Shown: one piece after another, positions 1 to 17,490 of the stretch | Position numbering within the stretch: the stretch's first letter is position 1 | How the letters are laid out: each line of letters starts with the position of its first letter | Origin: Halocaridina rubra | Lineage: Eukaryota > Arthropoda > Malacostraca > Decapoda > Atyidae | Length of the DNA: 64,000 nt | Assembly (NCBI GenBank): GCA_037179515.1 | Contig: JAXCGZ010003831.1 | Coordinates: 20,001 to 84,000, forward strand | Reading direction: 5' to 3' | The notes under the pieces: model-generated | Database searches by the model: none | What the model was told of the DNA's origin: nothing | What the model saw: only the letters and a program-made list of their open reading frames with translations | Position numbers and translations under genes: made by a program

Positions 1-1008
1 TACACATTGAGGTGAAGACCTAAGCAGTCAGCATGAATGGTTAGACAAGTGTTTATTAACACATAACTGAGAATGTAAAATATTGAGAATAGGCAAATGT
101 GCAAGAAGGCCTAAGTTTGGACACAGCAGAAATCTTTGAACTTCAAGAAATAGAGAATGAAAGAGATCTATAGGGGGTCAATGTATTGGCAGATTTGTCT
201 CCGGAAATGCAAATAAATGGCATATTGAAGGCAGCGTGTATGCTTTCTGCATAAGCATTTTTTAGATGACCTTCAGGCACATGAGCAATGAATTGTTTAA
301 ATGTATTTCGTAGTGATACTACAGCTGAAGGGTCTTTTGGACGTCAATAGGACTCTCCAGGACAGTTCGATGTTAAGTCTTCCTGCAGTTACGGTTCTCT
401 TTCTATGCCTACATAAACACCGAATATTTTTGGATATTCCTTACATGCACATCTCTTATTATTCCTTCACATCTGACAAGTCACTACACTCTTCATCCCT
501 GTTTCTCTTTAATTTATGTTTTTTTTGTGCCTAGGCCCGGTGAGGGCAGATTATTTTTTTTTTCGTACTGGTGTCACAATCATAAAAAAAAAAGTGAGTT
601 GTAGGAGGCAAAACTTGAATATGTACCGCCTTTTTGGATTCCACACTTCAAAAAGCATATTAGAATTTTGGGAAAATTTCAGACGTGTAATGAAGCTGGT
701 GATAGACATACGTCGTCTCTGTTGTGGGGAAAGGTTGAAATAGTTAGACTGACCATCAGTCAAACTTAAATGAAGAAAGTTATGGTAACGATTTTAAAAT
801 TCTTTCATGGTTTTGACAGAGCAGACTGGGAGAGATATATTGATATGGGTGGCTCTAGAATTAGAGATCATATTTGGAATCTTTGTTGGAAAACTTCTTT
901 GCATGATGTAAAGAAATGCTTTTTTAATGTAAGAATAGTGGATAATTGGATTCTCTCTATAGGGATATTCAGTCAGTGATTACATTTAATAATCCAATCC
1001 ATCGCTAC
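1..1008 (+). mobile_element. LINE family A (CR1-like) fragment, highly decayed, C-terminal half
   Basis: This aligns throughout with the better-preserved family A copies (for example 9690-10825). It contains decayed versions of the post-RT segments EKWLMKFN, ENERDLGVN, RPKLEY and [17 protein letters not shown]. Reading frames are broken by many stops and indels, so no protein is made. The copy is split near 312-597 by a nested short element, after which the LINE sequence resumes at GAGGCAAAACTTGAA. Assignment to the CR1 group rests on the conserved C-terminal layout and is moderately sure. The window starts inside the element. Confidence 0.75.
309..597 (+). mobile_element. Short non-autonomous element (mini family F) nested in a LINE
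   Basis: It starts near ACTACAGCTGAAGG and ends GTGTCACAATCAT plus an A-rich tail. The same arrangement occurs at 45160-45455 (+) and 22265-22530 (-). Its 5' part matches the leader of the LINE at 46940-50290 and its 3' part matches that LINE's 3' end. The pentamer AGTGA lies at 312-316 and 593-597, a possible target-site duplication. It is non-coding. Confidence 0.6.
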
Positions 1009-1140
1009 TGCTGTGGAGATGGATAAATATGGGTCTGTATTAGATACACCATCGTTTCAACTACATAAGAATACAACGCACCGATTGAAATTTATGTTAA
1101 TTAACTTATTAACCAGATTATTTATCCGATTCTGTACATA

Positions 1141-1680
1141 AAAAAAAGTGCTACACCATTACCCGCAACCTATTGGATCATTTTTGAAAATTCATTAGAA
1201 TCTGGGAAGATTCCAGGATGCTGGAGAAAAGCACACGTTGTACCTATTTTCAAAGAAGGATCAGAGACACACTTCTAAACTGTAAGCCATATTTATTGAC
1301 CAAAATAGTTAACAAAATTAGGGGGATGCGACAGAGAAACCACATTTTAGTTCAATTTAGAGACGTCTTTTAACTTATAGTTAGTGAGCAAAACAATGAG
1401 GCTTCAGAAAGGCAAACTTTGCTGGAAGTTTATGATGGGTTAAGCCTCATCTCACAAGATAGAAAGAGCTGGGCAGATTGCATATTTCTAAATTGTTAAA
1501 AAGGTTCTTAATGCACTCCCACATGGAAGACTCATTAAAAAGCTGCAAGTATTGGTTAGAATAAGCAGAAATGTCTTCGAGTGGATAAAATTTTATTTAG
1601 TAAGGAGAGAGTAGATGGATCAATGTTAGACATGCATTGTCTGACTGGAGAGAGAGATGTTTTTTTGTAAATTATTATGT
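1141..1680 (+). mobile_element. LINE family A-type fragment, reverse-transcriptase core, decayed
   Basis: Short matches to the RT core of family A (compare 4800-5384 on the minus strand) are visible. One is a PIFKEGS-like segment near 1240. Another is a stretch reading like AD-C-F---- followed by PHGRLIKKLQ near 1470-1550. The last is a partial VFEWIKFYL segment near 1580. Stops and deletions are frequent. Because the RT core lies downstream of a C-terminal fragment, this is a separate copy from 1-1008. The part between 1009 and 1140 has no recognisable content. Confidence 0.55.
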
Positions 1681-2160
1681 TTATATGTATTTTAAAATGA
1701 AATAACTTTTTAATTAATATTTGACTTTGGATTTTTTTCTTTTAACGTTTTGGGAACCCCCAAAATGGGCCTCCTGCACTAGTATACCAAATACCTTAGA
1801 GATTGGAACAAGTAACACTTTATTAGCAATAATTACTGAATTGGCTCGTAATCAATTTTTTAAAAGAAAAAAAAATTATATACGAAACCTCGTCCGATTT
1901 TATATACGAAAAATCGTTCTCTGTACGAAACCTCGTTTTTATTTTTATATACGAAACGCCTATGTGCGAAACCTCTTGTTCCCGAGGTAAAGCTATCACC
2001 ACTTGAAGCAAGAGAAAGGAGGAAGGATATAATATTTAATTCGAATTTAATCTGAGGTTTCGACAAAACCGCTAGGCAGCGAAATTTTGAAAAGAAGAAA
2101 CCACATCGAAGATTAGAATTTCTGAATGCGTTTAGGAAAATACAATAATGTACGCAAGCA
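1681..2160. other. Non-coding spacer with repeated CGAAACCTCG motif
   Basis: No gene is seen. Between about 1878 and 1985 the motif TACGAAACCTCGT and close variants recur four to five times within about 110 bases, interleaved with ATATACGAAA. A related GAGGTTTCG occurs on the other strand near 2052. This looks like a small decayed repeat cluster. Confidence 0.4.
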
Positions 2161-2487
2161 TTCACAGTCTTTAAATTCCTTCATGGTTATGATAGAGTGG
2201 ATAGGGATCGATATTTTGATATGGCTGGCTCTAGAACTAGAGGTCATAGTTTGAAGCTTCGTAAGAAAACTTCTTTGCAGGATGTAAGGAAATACTTTTT
2301 CAGTGTAAGAGTAGTTGATAATTGGAATTGGCTAAGCGAGGAGGTAGTTAATGCTATCTCAATCCATAGTTTTAAGGACAGGTATGATAAGTATCACTAA
2401 GTATAAAATGGAACCGATCAGGAGACGGGAAGATTCGAGCTTTTGGCTCTTTCCCGTAAACACAATTAGGTAATCCCAATTAGGTAA
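2161..2487 (+). mobile_element. LINE family A, 3'-terminal fragment
   Basis: A 5'-truncated copy encodes the final part of ORF2 ([20 protein letters not shown] and onward to a stop after DRYDKYH at 2398-2400). This is followed by the family 3' UTR, which has a GGAGACGGGAAG / CTTTCCCGTAA hairpin-like pair and repeated AATTAGGTAATCAC tail units. The tail runs directly into (CA)n. The frame is intact here but far too short to be functional. Confidence 0.8.
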
Positions 2488-2613
<126 letters not shown>

Positions 2614-2629
2614 TCAATATCAGGAGCGG

Positions 2630-3415
<786 letters not shown>

Positions 3416-3618
3416 AAAGTGAGTGAGAGATTAATAAACATAATAACTATTATAAAAACGTGGAATAATACAACTACTTCTGTGCAATATTTTGTTTTGA
3501 TTACAGTGATTTGTTAAAGATTTATGCCAGCATTTATCAGTCACAGGTGAGAGGGAGTTATAATATAATGAACATTATTCTATAAGAAGGAAGTTTTTTT
3601 CTGAACATCTGTTGTATG

Positions 3619-3725
<107 letters not shown>

Positions 3726-3746
3726 TATATATCTTTATCTGGTCTG

Positions 3747-5382
3747 TGTGTAATTACCTTATTGTAATTACCTAATTATGCTCTCAGGAAAGAGCCCCAA
3801 GCTCGTAACTTCCCGTTTCCTGATCGGTTCCATTTTGTACTTAGTGATACTTATCATACTTGTCCTTAAAACTATGGATTGAGTTAGAATTAACTACCTC
3901 CTCGCTTAGCGAATTCCAATTATCAACTACTCTTACTCTAAAAAAAGTACTTCCTAACATCCTGCAAAGAAGTTCGCTTACGAAGCTTCAAACAATGACC
4001 TCTAGTTCTAGTGCCAGCCATATCAAAATATCGAGCCCTATCCACTCTATCATAACCATGAAGGAATTTAAAGACTGTCACCATATCCCCCCTTCGATAT
4101 TCTAGCTTCGAGTGATGGTAAGTCAACTTCCCTCAGCCTCTCATCATAACTGAGATTGCATATTTCTGGCACCAGTTTCGTGGCATATCTTTGAACTTTT
4201 TCCAGCTCATTTATGTGCAGCTTTACTACATGCTTTTTCAAGTGCGGATTCAAAAAGGGGACTACATTTTCAAGTTTTGGCCTCACATTAGGTTACATTA
4301 ATATTTCTGAACATTTCTGTGTCTACGTGCCTGAGGGCTACTCTTATATTTGCTAAAAAAAAAGCATATGCTGCCCTTACTATGCCATTTATATGCATTT
4401 CTGGAGACAAATCTGCCAGTATGTTTACTCCTAGATCTCTCTCATTTTCTGTCTCTTCAAGTTGTATTCCTGCCACCTAGTAGTCAAGCTTGGGCCTTCT
4501 TGCACTTGTACCCATTCTCATTACCTTACATTTTGAAGTATTGAATTTCATTAGCCACTTTTCTGACCACTCATGCAGACTATTTAGATCTTCCTGAAGT
4601 TCTCTACCATTGTTCTCGTTTCTTACTTTCTTTACAATCTTTGCGTCATCTGCAAACATATTCATGAATAAATTTACAGACTCTGGTAGGTCATTTACAT
4701 ATACAAGGAACAAAAGTGGCCCAAAAACTGAACCTTGTGGAACTCCATTACTAACTCTTCTCCATTCAGACACTGAGTGTCTTACTCTAACCCTCTGATC
4801 CCTTCCTTCTAAGTAAGTTTTTATCCATTTCAAGACATGTTCACTTATTCTAGCAATTGCTTGCAGCTTCTAATAAGTCTCCCGTGTGGGACAGTGTCAA
4901 ATGTTTTCTGGATGTCTAGGAATATGCAATCTGCCCAGCCCTCTCTTTCCTGTAAGATTCGGCTTACCTCATCATAAAATTCTAATAAGTTTGTTACTGT
5001 TGATCTACCTTCTCTGAAGCCATTGTTGCCTCACTGACAAAAAGTTGAAGGATTCCAAGTAAAGAGAGACATGTTTCCTTAGTAATTTCTCCATAACTTT
5101 GCAAACTATGCTGGTCAAGGAAACTGGTCTATAGTTTAGAGCCGTATCCCTCCTTCCCTTTTTGAAGATAGGTATCACGTTCGCTTGTTTCCAGGATCTT
5201 GGAATCTCCCCTGACTCCAGTGACTTTTTAAATGATACTTAGTGCCACTGATATTCAGTTTGCGCATTTTTTTAAGTACATGAGGGGATATATCATCAGG
5301 GCCTCTAGTTTTATGAACATCTAACTCCATCAGCACTTTGCATACCTTTGTGGCTGAAAGGTTTATGTTCTCTGATACTGGC

Positions 5383-5384
<2 letters not shown>
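3747..5384 (-). mobile_element. LINE family A (CR1-like), RT core to 3' tail, inactivated
   Basis: Read on the minus strand, the 5' end is truncated at the (GT)n tract and the 3' tail lies at 3747-3790. Segments visible in order are an RT finger region with a PDDISPHVLKKM-like stretch, GWADCIFLDIQKTFDTVPHGR, SNGVPQGSVFGPLLFLVYVNDL, the catalytic MFADDAK box, EKWLMKFNTSKCKV, ENERDLGVNILADLSPEMHI and the C-terminal [13 protein letters not shown] block. The longest intact piece is 118 residues (4477-4833). Stops and frameshifts separate the others. The catalytic FADD is intact but the endonuclease is missing. The family is placed near CR1 by its C-terminal architecture; the clade call is an inference. 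Confidence 0.85.
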
Positions 5385-5472
<88 letters not shown>

Positions 5473-5485
5473 TGGTTGTGTGTGT
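5385..5485. repeat. (GT)n microsatellite
   Basis: About 87 bases of GT, then a short imperfect stretch. It separates the truncated 5' end of one LINE A copy from the 3' tail of the next. Confidence 0.97.
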
Positions 5486-6427
5486 GATTACCTAATTGTG
5501 CTTACGAGAAAGAACCACAAGCTCGTATATGTGTGATTACCTAATTGTGTTTACGGGAAAGAGACCAAAGCTCGTATCTTCCCGTCTCCTCATCGGTTCC
5601 ATTTTATACTTAGTGATACTTATCATACCTGTCCTTAAAACTATGGATTGAGATAGCATTAACTACCTCCTCGCTTAGCCAATTCCAATTATTAACTACT
5701 CTTACACTGAAAAAGTATTTCCTTACATCCTGCAAAGAAGTTTTCTTACGAAGCTTCAAACTATGACCTCTAGTTCTAGAGCCAGCCATATCAAAATATC
5801 GATCCCTATCCACTCTATCATAACCATGAAGGAATTTAAAGACTGTCACCATATCCCCCCCTCACTCTTCTAGCTTCGAGTGATGGTAAGTCTAATTCCC
5901 TCAGCCTCTCATCATAACTGAGATTGCGTATTACTGGCACCAGTTTCGTGGCATGTCTTTGAACTTTTTCAAGCTTAGCTATGTGCTTTTTCAAGTGCGG
6001 ATTCCAAAAGGGGGCTGCATATTCGAGTTTTGGCCTCACATAGGTTACATAAATATTTCTGAACATTTCCTTGTCCATGTGCCTGAAGGCTACCCTTACA
6101 TTTGATAAGATTGCATATGCTGCCCTTACTATGCCATTTATATGTATTTCTGGAGACAAATCTGCCAGTATGTTTACACCTAGATCTCTCTCATTTTCTG
6201 TCTCTTGAAGTTGTACTCCAGCCACCGAGTAGTCAAGCTTGGGCCTTCTTGCACTTGTACCCATTCTCATTACCTTACATTTTGAAGTATTGAATTTCAT
6301 TAGCCACTTTTCTGACCACTCATGCAGATTATTTAGATCCTCCTGAAGTTCTCTACCATTGTTCTCGTTTTTTACTTTCTTCACAATCTTTGCATCATCT
6401 GCAAACATATTCATGAATGAATTTACT
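5486..6427 (-). mobile_element. LINE family A, C-terminal half, two-tailed 3' end
   Basis: On the minus strand this copy is open from the RT catalytic box (SFMNMFADDAKIVKKV) through ENERDLGVNILADLSPEIHI and YVRPKLEYAAPFWNPHLKKH to the stop at 5610. One frameshift near 5840 splits the 217- and 80-residue pieces. The 3' UTR ends in two successive copies of the hairpin plus ATTACCTAATTGTG tail at 5486-5580. Its 5' break falls just before the FADD box and joins about 100 bases of unrelated sequence before (TA)n. Confidence 0.8.
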
Positions 6428-6529
6428 TGTGATTCCTCGGACGTACTAAGGATCTCAAAATGTCTTTCAATTTCATTTAGTATCCACAACCATTTACATC
6501 TACAAATTCACGTGTTTCACGTTCAATAG

Positions 6530-7789
<1,260 letters not shown>

Positions 7790-8755
7790 AATCTCGGATA
7801 TCAGTAGTTACCTAAGTAAATTCGCAGATGACACTAAAATAGGTAGAATTATAAATGGAAAAGAAGACATTCATGCTTTACAGGAAGATCTAATTAAATT
7901 ATCTGAATGGTCGGACAAATGGCAAATGGAATTTAATGTTGAAAATGTAAAGTAGTTAAAATGGATACTATAAAAGACTATACGAGTTATAACCTAAATA
8001 ACCATGAAATCATGAGTTCTCAGTGTGAATGGGATTTGGGAGTTCTTGTGAGTAGTAATCTTAAGCCAAGAGAGCAATGCACAGCAGTCAGAAATAAAGC
8101 AAACAGAATTTTAGGATTTATCTCAAGAAGTGTTGGCAATAGGACGGAAAAAGTTATTTTGCAGCTCTATCTGTGCAATTCTGGTCACCCTATTATAGGA
8201 TGGAAATTGAATCCTTGGAGAAAGTGCAGCGAAGAATGACCAAGATGATACACAATATCAGAAATCTACCATATGAGGACAGATTAAAAAAACTTAATCT
8301 ACATTCTCTAGAGAGGCGAAGAGTTAGGGGGAATATGATTGATGTGTATAAATGGTTTAAAGGGATTAACAAGGGAGATATTAATAAAGTTTTAAAAATT
8401 CATGATCAAACCAGAACTCGTAATAATGGATTTAAGCTTGATAAATTTAGGTTCAGAAGGGAAATTGGCAAAAATTGGTTTGGTAATAGAGTGGCTGATG
8501 CATGGAACAGGCTTCCTAGTAGGATAGTAAATGCCAATACCTTAGACACCTTCAAATGTAGATTAGATGGGCATATGACAGTGGTAGGGTGGGGATGAAT
8601 AGGTTAGTGCTTATTAGAAAAATCATAAAAAGAAGAATAGAATAGAATAGGTTAGATATGCTGAAAATATCATTCAAAAATGGAGCTGCCTCGTGTGTGC
8701 CAGTAGGCATGTTGCAGTGTCCCCTATTCTTATGTTCTTATATTCTTCTTATTTT
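7790..8755 (+). mobile_element. LINE family B (CR1-like), C-terminal half, inactivated
   Basis: Homologous to the preserved copy at 11614-13906. It begins just before the catalytic box (LSKFADDTKIGRIINGKED) and continues through SEWSDKWQMEFN and CE-DLGVLVSSNLKPREQC to the family stop near 8596. The 3' UTR ends in ATTCTTATGTTCTTAT. A frameshift near 7940 and a deletion of about 30 bases near 8175, which removes the ALVRPHLDYAV segment, break the frame. Confidence 0.85.
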
Positions 8756-8859
8756 CTAATTACGATTATAGATCGGTAAGTAGATAATCCCTTTAATATA
8801 ATAAAGCAAATGACCAATGAGCTCAATATCATACAAACAGAACACATGGCAAGAATAAT

Positions 8860-9455
<596 letters not shown>

Positions 9456-9492
9456 GATGTACATTTACATACACAAACATACATATATAAGT

Positions 9493-9563
9493 ATATATCT
9501 CTGTTTTCTTCGTGCCCAGGCCTGATGAGTTTTTTTTTTTTTCCTGTCCGGGTGTCACAATCA
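9493..9563 (+). mobile_element. 3' end of a family F / mini-F element
   Basis: TTCTTCGTGCCCAGGCCTGA, a T-run and GTGTCACAATCATTA match the terminal part of the elements at 309-597, 45160-45455 and 50200-50290. It is truncated at its 5' side. Confidence 0.6.
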
Positions 9564-9677
<114 letters not shown>

Positions 9678-9689
9678 TACACATACACA

Positions 9690-10825
9690 TACATACTGTT
9701 CCACATGGGAGACTTATTAGGAAGCAGCAATCAATGGCTAGAATAGGTGGAAATGTTTTGGAATGGATAAAAACTTACTTAGAAGGAAGGGAACAGAGGG
9801 TTAGAGTAAGACACTCAGTGTCTGAATGGAGAAGAGTTAGTAGTGGATTTCCAAAGGGTTCAGTTTTAGGGCCACTTTTGTTCCTTGTATATGTAAATGA
9901 CCTACCAGAGTCTGTAAATTCATTCATGAATATGTTTGCAGATGATGCAAAGATTGTGAAGAAAGTAAAAAACGAGAACAATGGTAGAGAACTTCAGGAG
10001 GATCTAAATAATCTGCATGAGTGGTCAGAAAAGTGGCTAATGAAATTCAATACTTCAAAATGTAAGGTAATGAGAATGGGTACAAGTGCAAGAAGGCCCA
10101 AGCTTGACTACTCGGTGGCTGGAGTACAAATTCAAGAGACAGAAAATGAGAGAGATCTAGGAGTAAACATACTGGCAGATTTGTCTCCAGAAATACATAT
10201 AAATGGCATAGTAAGGGCAGCATATGCATTCTTATCAAATGTAAGGGTAGCCTTCAGGCACATGGAGAAGGAAATGTTCAGAAATATTTATGTAACCTAT
10301 GTGAGGCCAAAACTCGAATAAGCAACCTTCTTTTGGAATCCGCACTTGAAAAAGCACATAGCTAAGCTTGAAAAAGTTCAAAGACATGCCACGAAACTGG
10401 TGCCAGAAATACGCAATCTCAGTTATGATGAGAGGCTGAGGGAATTAGACTTACCATCACTCGAAGCTAGAAGAGTGAGGGGGGATATGGTGACAGTCTT
10501 TAAATTCCTTCATGGTTATGATAGAGTGGATAGGGATCGATATTTTGATATGGCTGGCTCTAGAACTAGAGGTCATAGTTTGAAGCTTCGTAAGAAAAGT
10601 TCTTTGCAGGATGTAAGGAAATACTTTTTCAGTGTAAGAGTAGTTGATAATTGGAATTGGCTAAGCGAGGAGGTAGTTAATGCTATCTCAATCCATAGTT
10701 TTAAGGACAGGTATGATAAGTATGACTAAGTCTAAAATGGAACCGATGAGGAGACGGGAAGATACGAGCTTTGGGCTCTTTCCCGTAAACACAATTAGGT
10801 AATCACAATTAGGTAATCACATGAA
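9690..10825 (+). mobile_element. LINE family A (CR1-like), best preserved C-terminal copy
   Basis: The copy begins with CACATGGGAGACTTATTAG and encodes 195 uninterrupted residues. These contain [34 protein letters not shown] (usually GVPQGSV, altered here), the catalytic NMFADDAKIV and ENERDLGVNILADLSPEIHI. A Tyr-to-stop change at 10319-10321 interrupts it, after which 127 further residues reach the family stop at 10727-10729. The 3' UTR carries GAGACGGGAAG / CTTTCCCGTAA and two AATTAGGTAATCAC units. The endonuclease and the first RT motifs are absent. RT copies element RNA into DNA at the target nick; this copy cannot do so alone. Confidence 0.88.
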
Positions 10826-10852
10826 TGTGCATGTGTATGATGGGCTTCCTTA

Positions 10853-11069
<217 letters not shown>

Positions 11070-11096
11070 CACTGAACTGTTAACATACAGTCTAAA

Positions 11097-11128
11097 ATGG
11101 AAGGAAAAGCCCATTAAATAAAACAACG

Positions 11129-11222
<94 letters not shown>

Positions 11223-11326
11223 ACTTATTAATTTCGTGACCTAAGCTGGTCACCTTCTCAAGGTCACGAAATTAATAAGTACTTTATATATATATTTTCG
11301 TTGTTTTATTTAATGGGCTTTTCCTT

Positions 11327-11328
<2 letters not shown>
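11097..11328. repeat. Long palindrome with a microsatellite in one arm
   Basis: The left arm reads TGGAAGGAAAAGCCCATTAA, AACAACGAAAA, (TA)n, AGTACTTATTAATTTCGTGACC. After a centre of about 20 bases near 11250 the exact complement follows back to TGGGCTTTTCCTTCCA at 11328. The left arm's TA tract has about 43 units while the right arm's has about 7, so only the microsatellite differs. It would form a very stable hairpin. Confidence 0.85.

Positions 11329-11402
<74 letters not shown>
11329..11402. repeat. (TA)n microsatellite
   Basis: A TA tract with one phase break, following the palindrome. Confidence 0.97.
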
Positions 11403-11404
<2 letters not shown>

Positions 11405-11549
11405 AAATCAAATAAGCACATTACAATTTTTGAAAACATGAATCATTTTTATCCCGACCGGGACTTGAACCTAGGACACATAATTATTGTGCCAAGGCGC
11501 TACCAACTACACCAGTAATTATGTGTCCTAGGTTCAAGTCCCGCAATGG

Positions 11550-11551
<2 letters not shown>
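11403..11551. repeat. Fragment of tRNA-containing foldback repeat
   Basis: It contains AAATAAGCACATTACA, then a reversed tRNA-like module (TTGAACCTAGGACACATAAT to GCGCTACCAACTACACC). An inverted copy of part of that module follows (AATTATGTGTCCTAGGTTCA, with B-box-like GGTTCAAGTCC). It is the same family as 6674-7148 and 19803-20553. Confidence 0.7.

Positions 11552-11613
<62 letters not shown>
11552..11613. repeat. (TA)n microsatellite
   Basis: A TA tract abutting the 3' tail of the reverse-strand LINE B copy. Confidence 0.97.
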
Positions 11614-14118
<2,505 letters not shown>

Positions 14119-14924
14119 ATGTACTTATCATATATAAAAGAAAACTTTGAGACTACCATTCGTATAACGGTTGTCTAATCTCTAACGCTAAGTCGTATTA
14201 ATTATTGCACAACTGTATGGGGAGCTACCAATAAGACTCAGATAAATAGAATACAGAAGCTTATTAATTTTGCAGCTCGAGTTGCCCTGAAAGGAATAAG
14301 AAAATGTGACCACATCACACCAGCTTTCAAAACACTTGTTGGCTACGGGTAGAAAACAAGATCGCCTTTGCTATTTACGTTTTTGTATACAAAATTTTTA
14401 ACCATCACTATCTTAACTGGCTATTTTATTTCAAAATAGCCAGGGATATAAGGAGAACCAACACAAGACAGAGTAGTGAGCTCTTTATTCAGAGAACAAA
14501 CACAGATGCAGGTTGAAAGATGATCACTTTGGAACAATATCTCAAAACTTCTTAGAAATTCATTCTCCTTCACAGCTTTCAAAGCCAAACTATATAGTTT
14601 TCTTTTCGACAAATAGTTACTGCTCACACAATAATTAAAGTTAATGATTCAATACAATTTCCCTTAACACTAACTATTCTATATGTAAATTGATATCGCC
14701 TTCTTCGATCTTTAAGTTAGGAACTAATTATTATCATTATAAGGAGTACAAATCTAGCGATGATGCCGATAAGAACGATCCTGTATCGAGTGTTATTACT
14801 ACTTTATTATTAGGATTAATGTGACCAGTTTTATTATGATTATTGTTATTATATCTTTTATCTGTAGCTACTATTAATTTCCTATGCAGGCTTTATCTCT
14901 GTTCGCTCGTTAGTATAACTGTTA

Positions 14925-15127
14925 TATCTTGATTGTACTACTATACTTGCCTGTTCCGGTTTTACGTCACGGACTCCCTTTTCTACCAAGGGCTAGGACG
15001 GTTTCCTTCTTGCGAAGGACTTGTCTTGGCAGATGTAATCGTTACCCTGAGTGCATGCCCTTGCTAACCTCAGACCGTGACGGGGTGCGAACCCTCGACC
15101 TGACGCTACCGCTTGAGCCATGGTGAC
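14925..15127 (-). mobile_element. tRNA-derived SINE family S1
   Basis: On the minus strand the head reads CCATGGCTCAAGCGGTAGCG (A-box-like TGGCTCAAGCGG). GAGGGTTCGCACCCC (B box) follows 20-30 bases later, spaced as in tRNA promoters for RNA polymerase III. The body (GTTAGCAAGGGCATGCACTC, then AAGGGAGTCCGTGACGTAAA) recurs at 29470-29685 and 53690-53870. It inserted into the 3' UTR of LINE D. Confidence 0.75.
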
Positions 15128-15236
15128 TACTGTGTACTACTATACTACTGTACTATATTATACATATGTATTCCCAATTACCTCATATCTCCATGTCATG
15201 TATATTTATGTGAAATTTATTACTAATGTTCTACCT

Positions 15237-15322
15237 TAGTATCATTATTATTATCATCATTATTTTTAGTATAACTATTATTGTTATTATTATTATTATC
15301 ATTAGTAGTAGTAGTAGTAGTC

Positions 15323-15358
<36 letters not shown>

Positions 15359-15405
15359 CTATTAATATTATTGCTATTAATATTGTTGTTATTATTATTA
15401 TTATA

Positions 15406-15490
<85 letters not shown>
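15237..15490. repeat. (ATT)n / (AGT)n microsatellite
   Basis: Trinucleotide repeats switch from ATT to AGT (15305-15358) and back to ATT, inside the LINE D 3' region. Confidence 0.95.
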
Positions 15491-15491
<1 letters not shown>

Positions 15492-15696
15492 CACTTTACT
15501 TATTTATCTGATTATTCACTGTAAATTGATCATTTTTATACAAATCTGTTAATTGAGGGTAATCTTAATTTTCTAGGAAAGCGATATTTCTGTTCACTGT
15601 AAGTGTATGTATCACTGTCTTTCTAATTAGTTCAATTACATGTCTACTTATAAATGTACTCTTAATTTTATACAAGAATAACCATTGTAAAAGAAT

Positions 15697-15825
<129 letters not shown>

Positions 15826-16018
15826 ACATCCGTAGTTCACAACATGTGTTTTCGACCCAGTAAACACCAATTATATATTACAGAGCATTGTGATCTGAAT
15901 ATATATTAAATGTTGCTGGCATCCATGTAAAAACACGCACACGCTGACCTACATCCATACTTAAATACATACATAGTAGCCTACCTCCTTACAGCTATCT
16001 ACATATGAATATTGTACA

Positions 16019-16880
<862 letters not shown>

Positions 16881-17460
16881 AAATCAAATCAAATCAAATC
16901 AAAACATTTATTTCCATTTTGTACAATGGTTATTCAACATTAATAGTAACTTATAAGTAGACATGTAATTAAACTAATAAATAAGAGGGTTAGACATATA
17001 GTTAAATTAAATGTAGCTTTCATAGAAAATAATATTGCTGTAATAAAAATGTTAACAATAATGTTAATAATAAAGTAGTAAGTATGCCACTAGATACAGG
17101 ATCGTTATTATTGGCATCATTTCCATATTTGTTTCCTTACAATGAGATTAATTAGTTCTTAATGAGCAGCAACTATTTGTCCAAAAGAAAACTATATAGT
17201 TTGCCTTTGAAAGCTGTGAAGGAGGATGCATTTTTATGATGCTCTGAAATATTATTCCAGAGTGTTGGCCCTTTGATAGTGATCATCTTTGAACCTGCTT
17301 CTGTGTTTGTTCTGTGAATAAAGAGCTCACTGCTCTGTCTTGTGTTGGTTCCCCTTTATATCCCTGACTGTTTTTAAATCAAATAGCCAGCTAGGATAAT
17401 GATGGTCCAAAATTTTGAATACAAAAACATAAATAGCATAAGCGACCTTATTTTCTGCCC
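16881..17460 (-). mobile_element. LINE family D (Jockey-like) 3' end, (TTTGA)n tail
   Basis: On the minus strand the C-terminal segment WAENKVAYAIYVFVFKILDH and WLFDLKTVRDIKGNQHKTEQ is visible before stops. A 3' UTR follows, with an AATAAA near the end and a tail of (TTTGA)n at 16881-16903. It matches the plus-strand copy at 14165-15699 and is a pseudogene. Confidence 0.65.
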
Positions 17461-17490
17461 AAATGGAACCGACCAGGAGACGGAGAGTTA
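17461..17490 (+). mobile_element. Scrap of LINE family A 3' UTR
   Basis: AAATGGAACCGACCAGGAGACG matches the LINE A 3' UTR just after the stop codon. It is cut off by the tail of the following reverse-strand LINE B. Confidence 0.5.
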
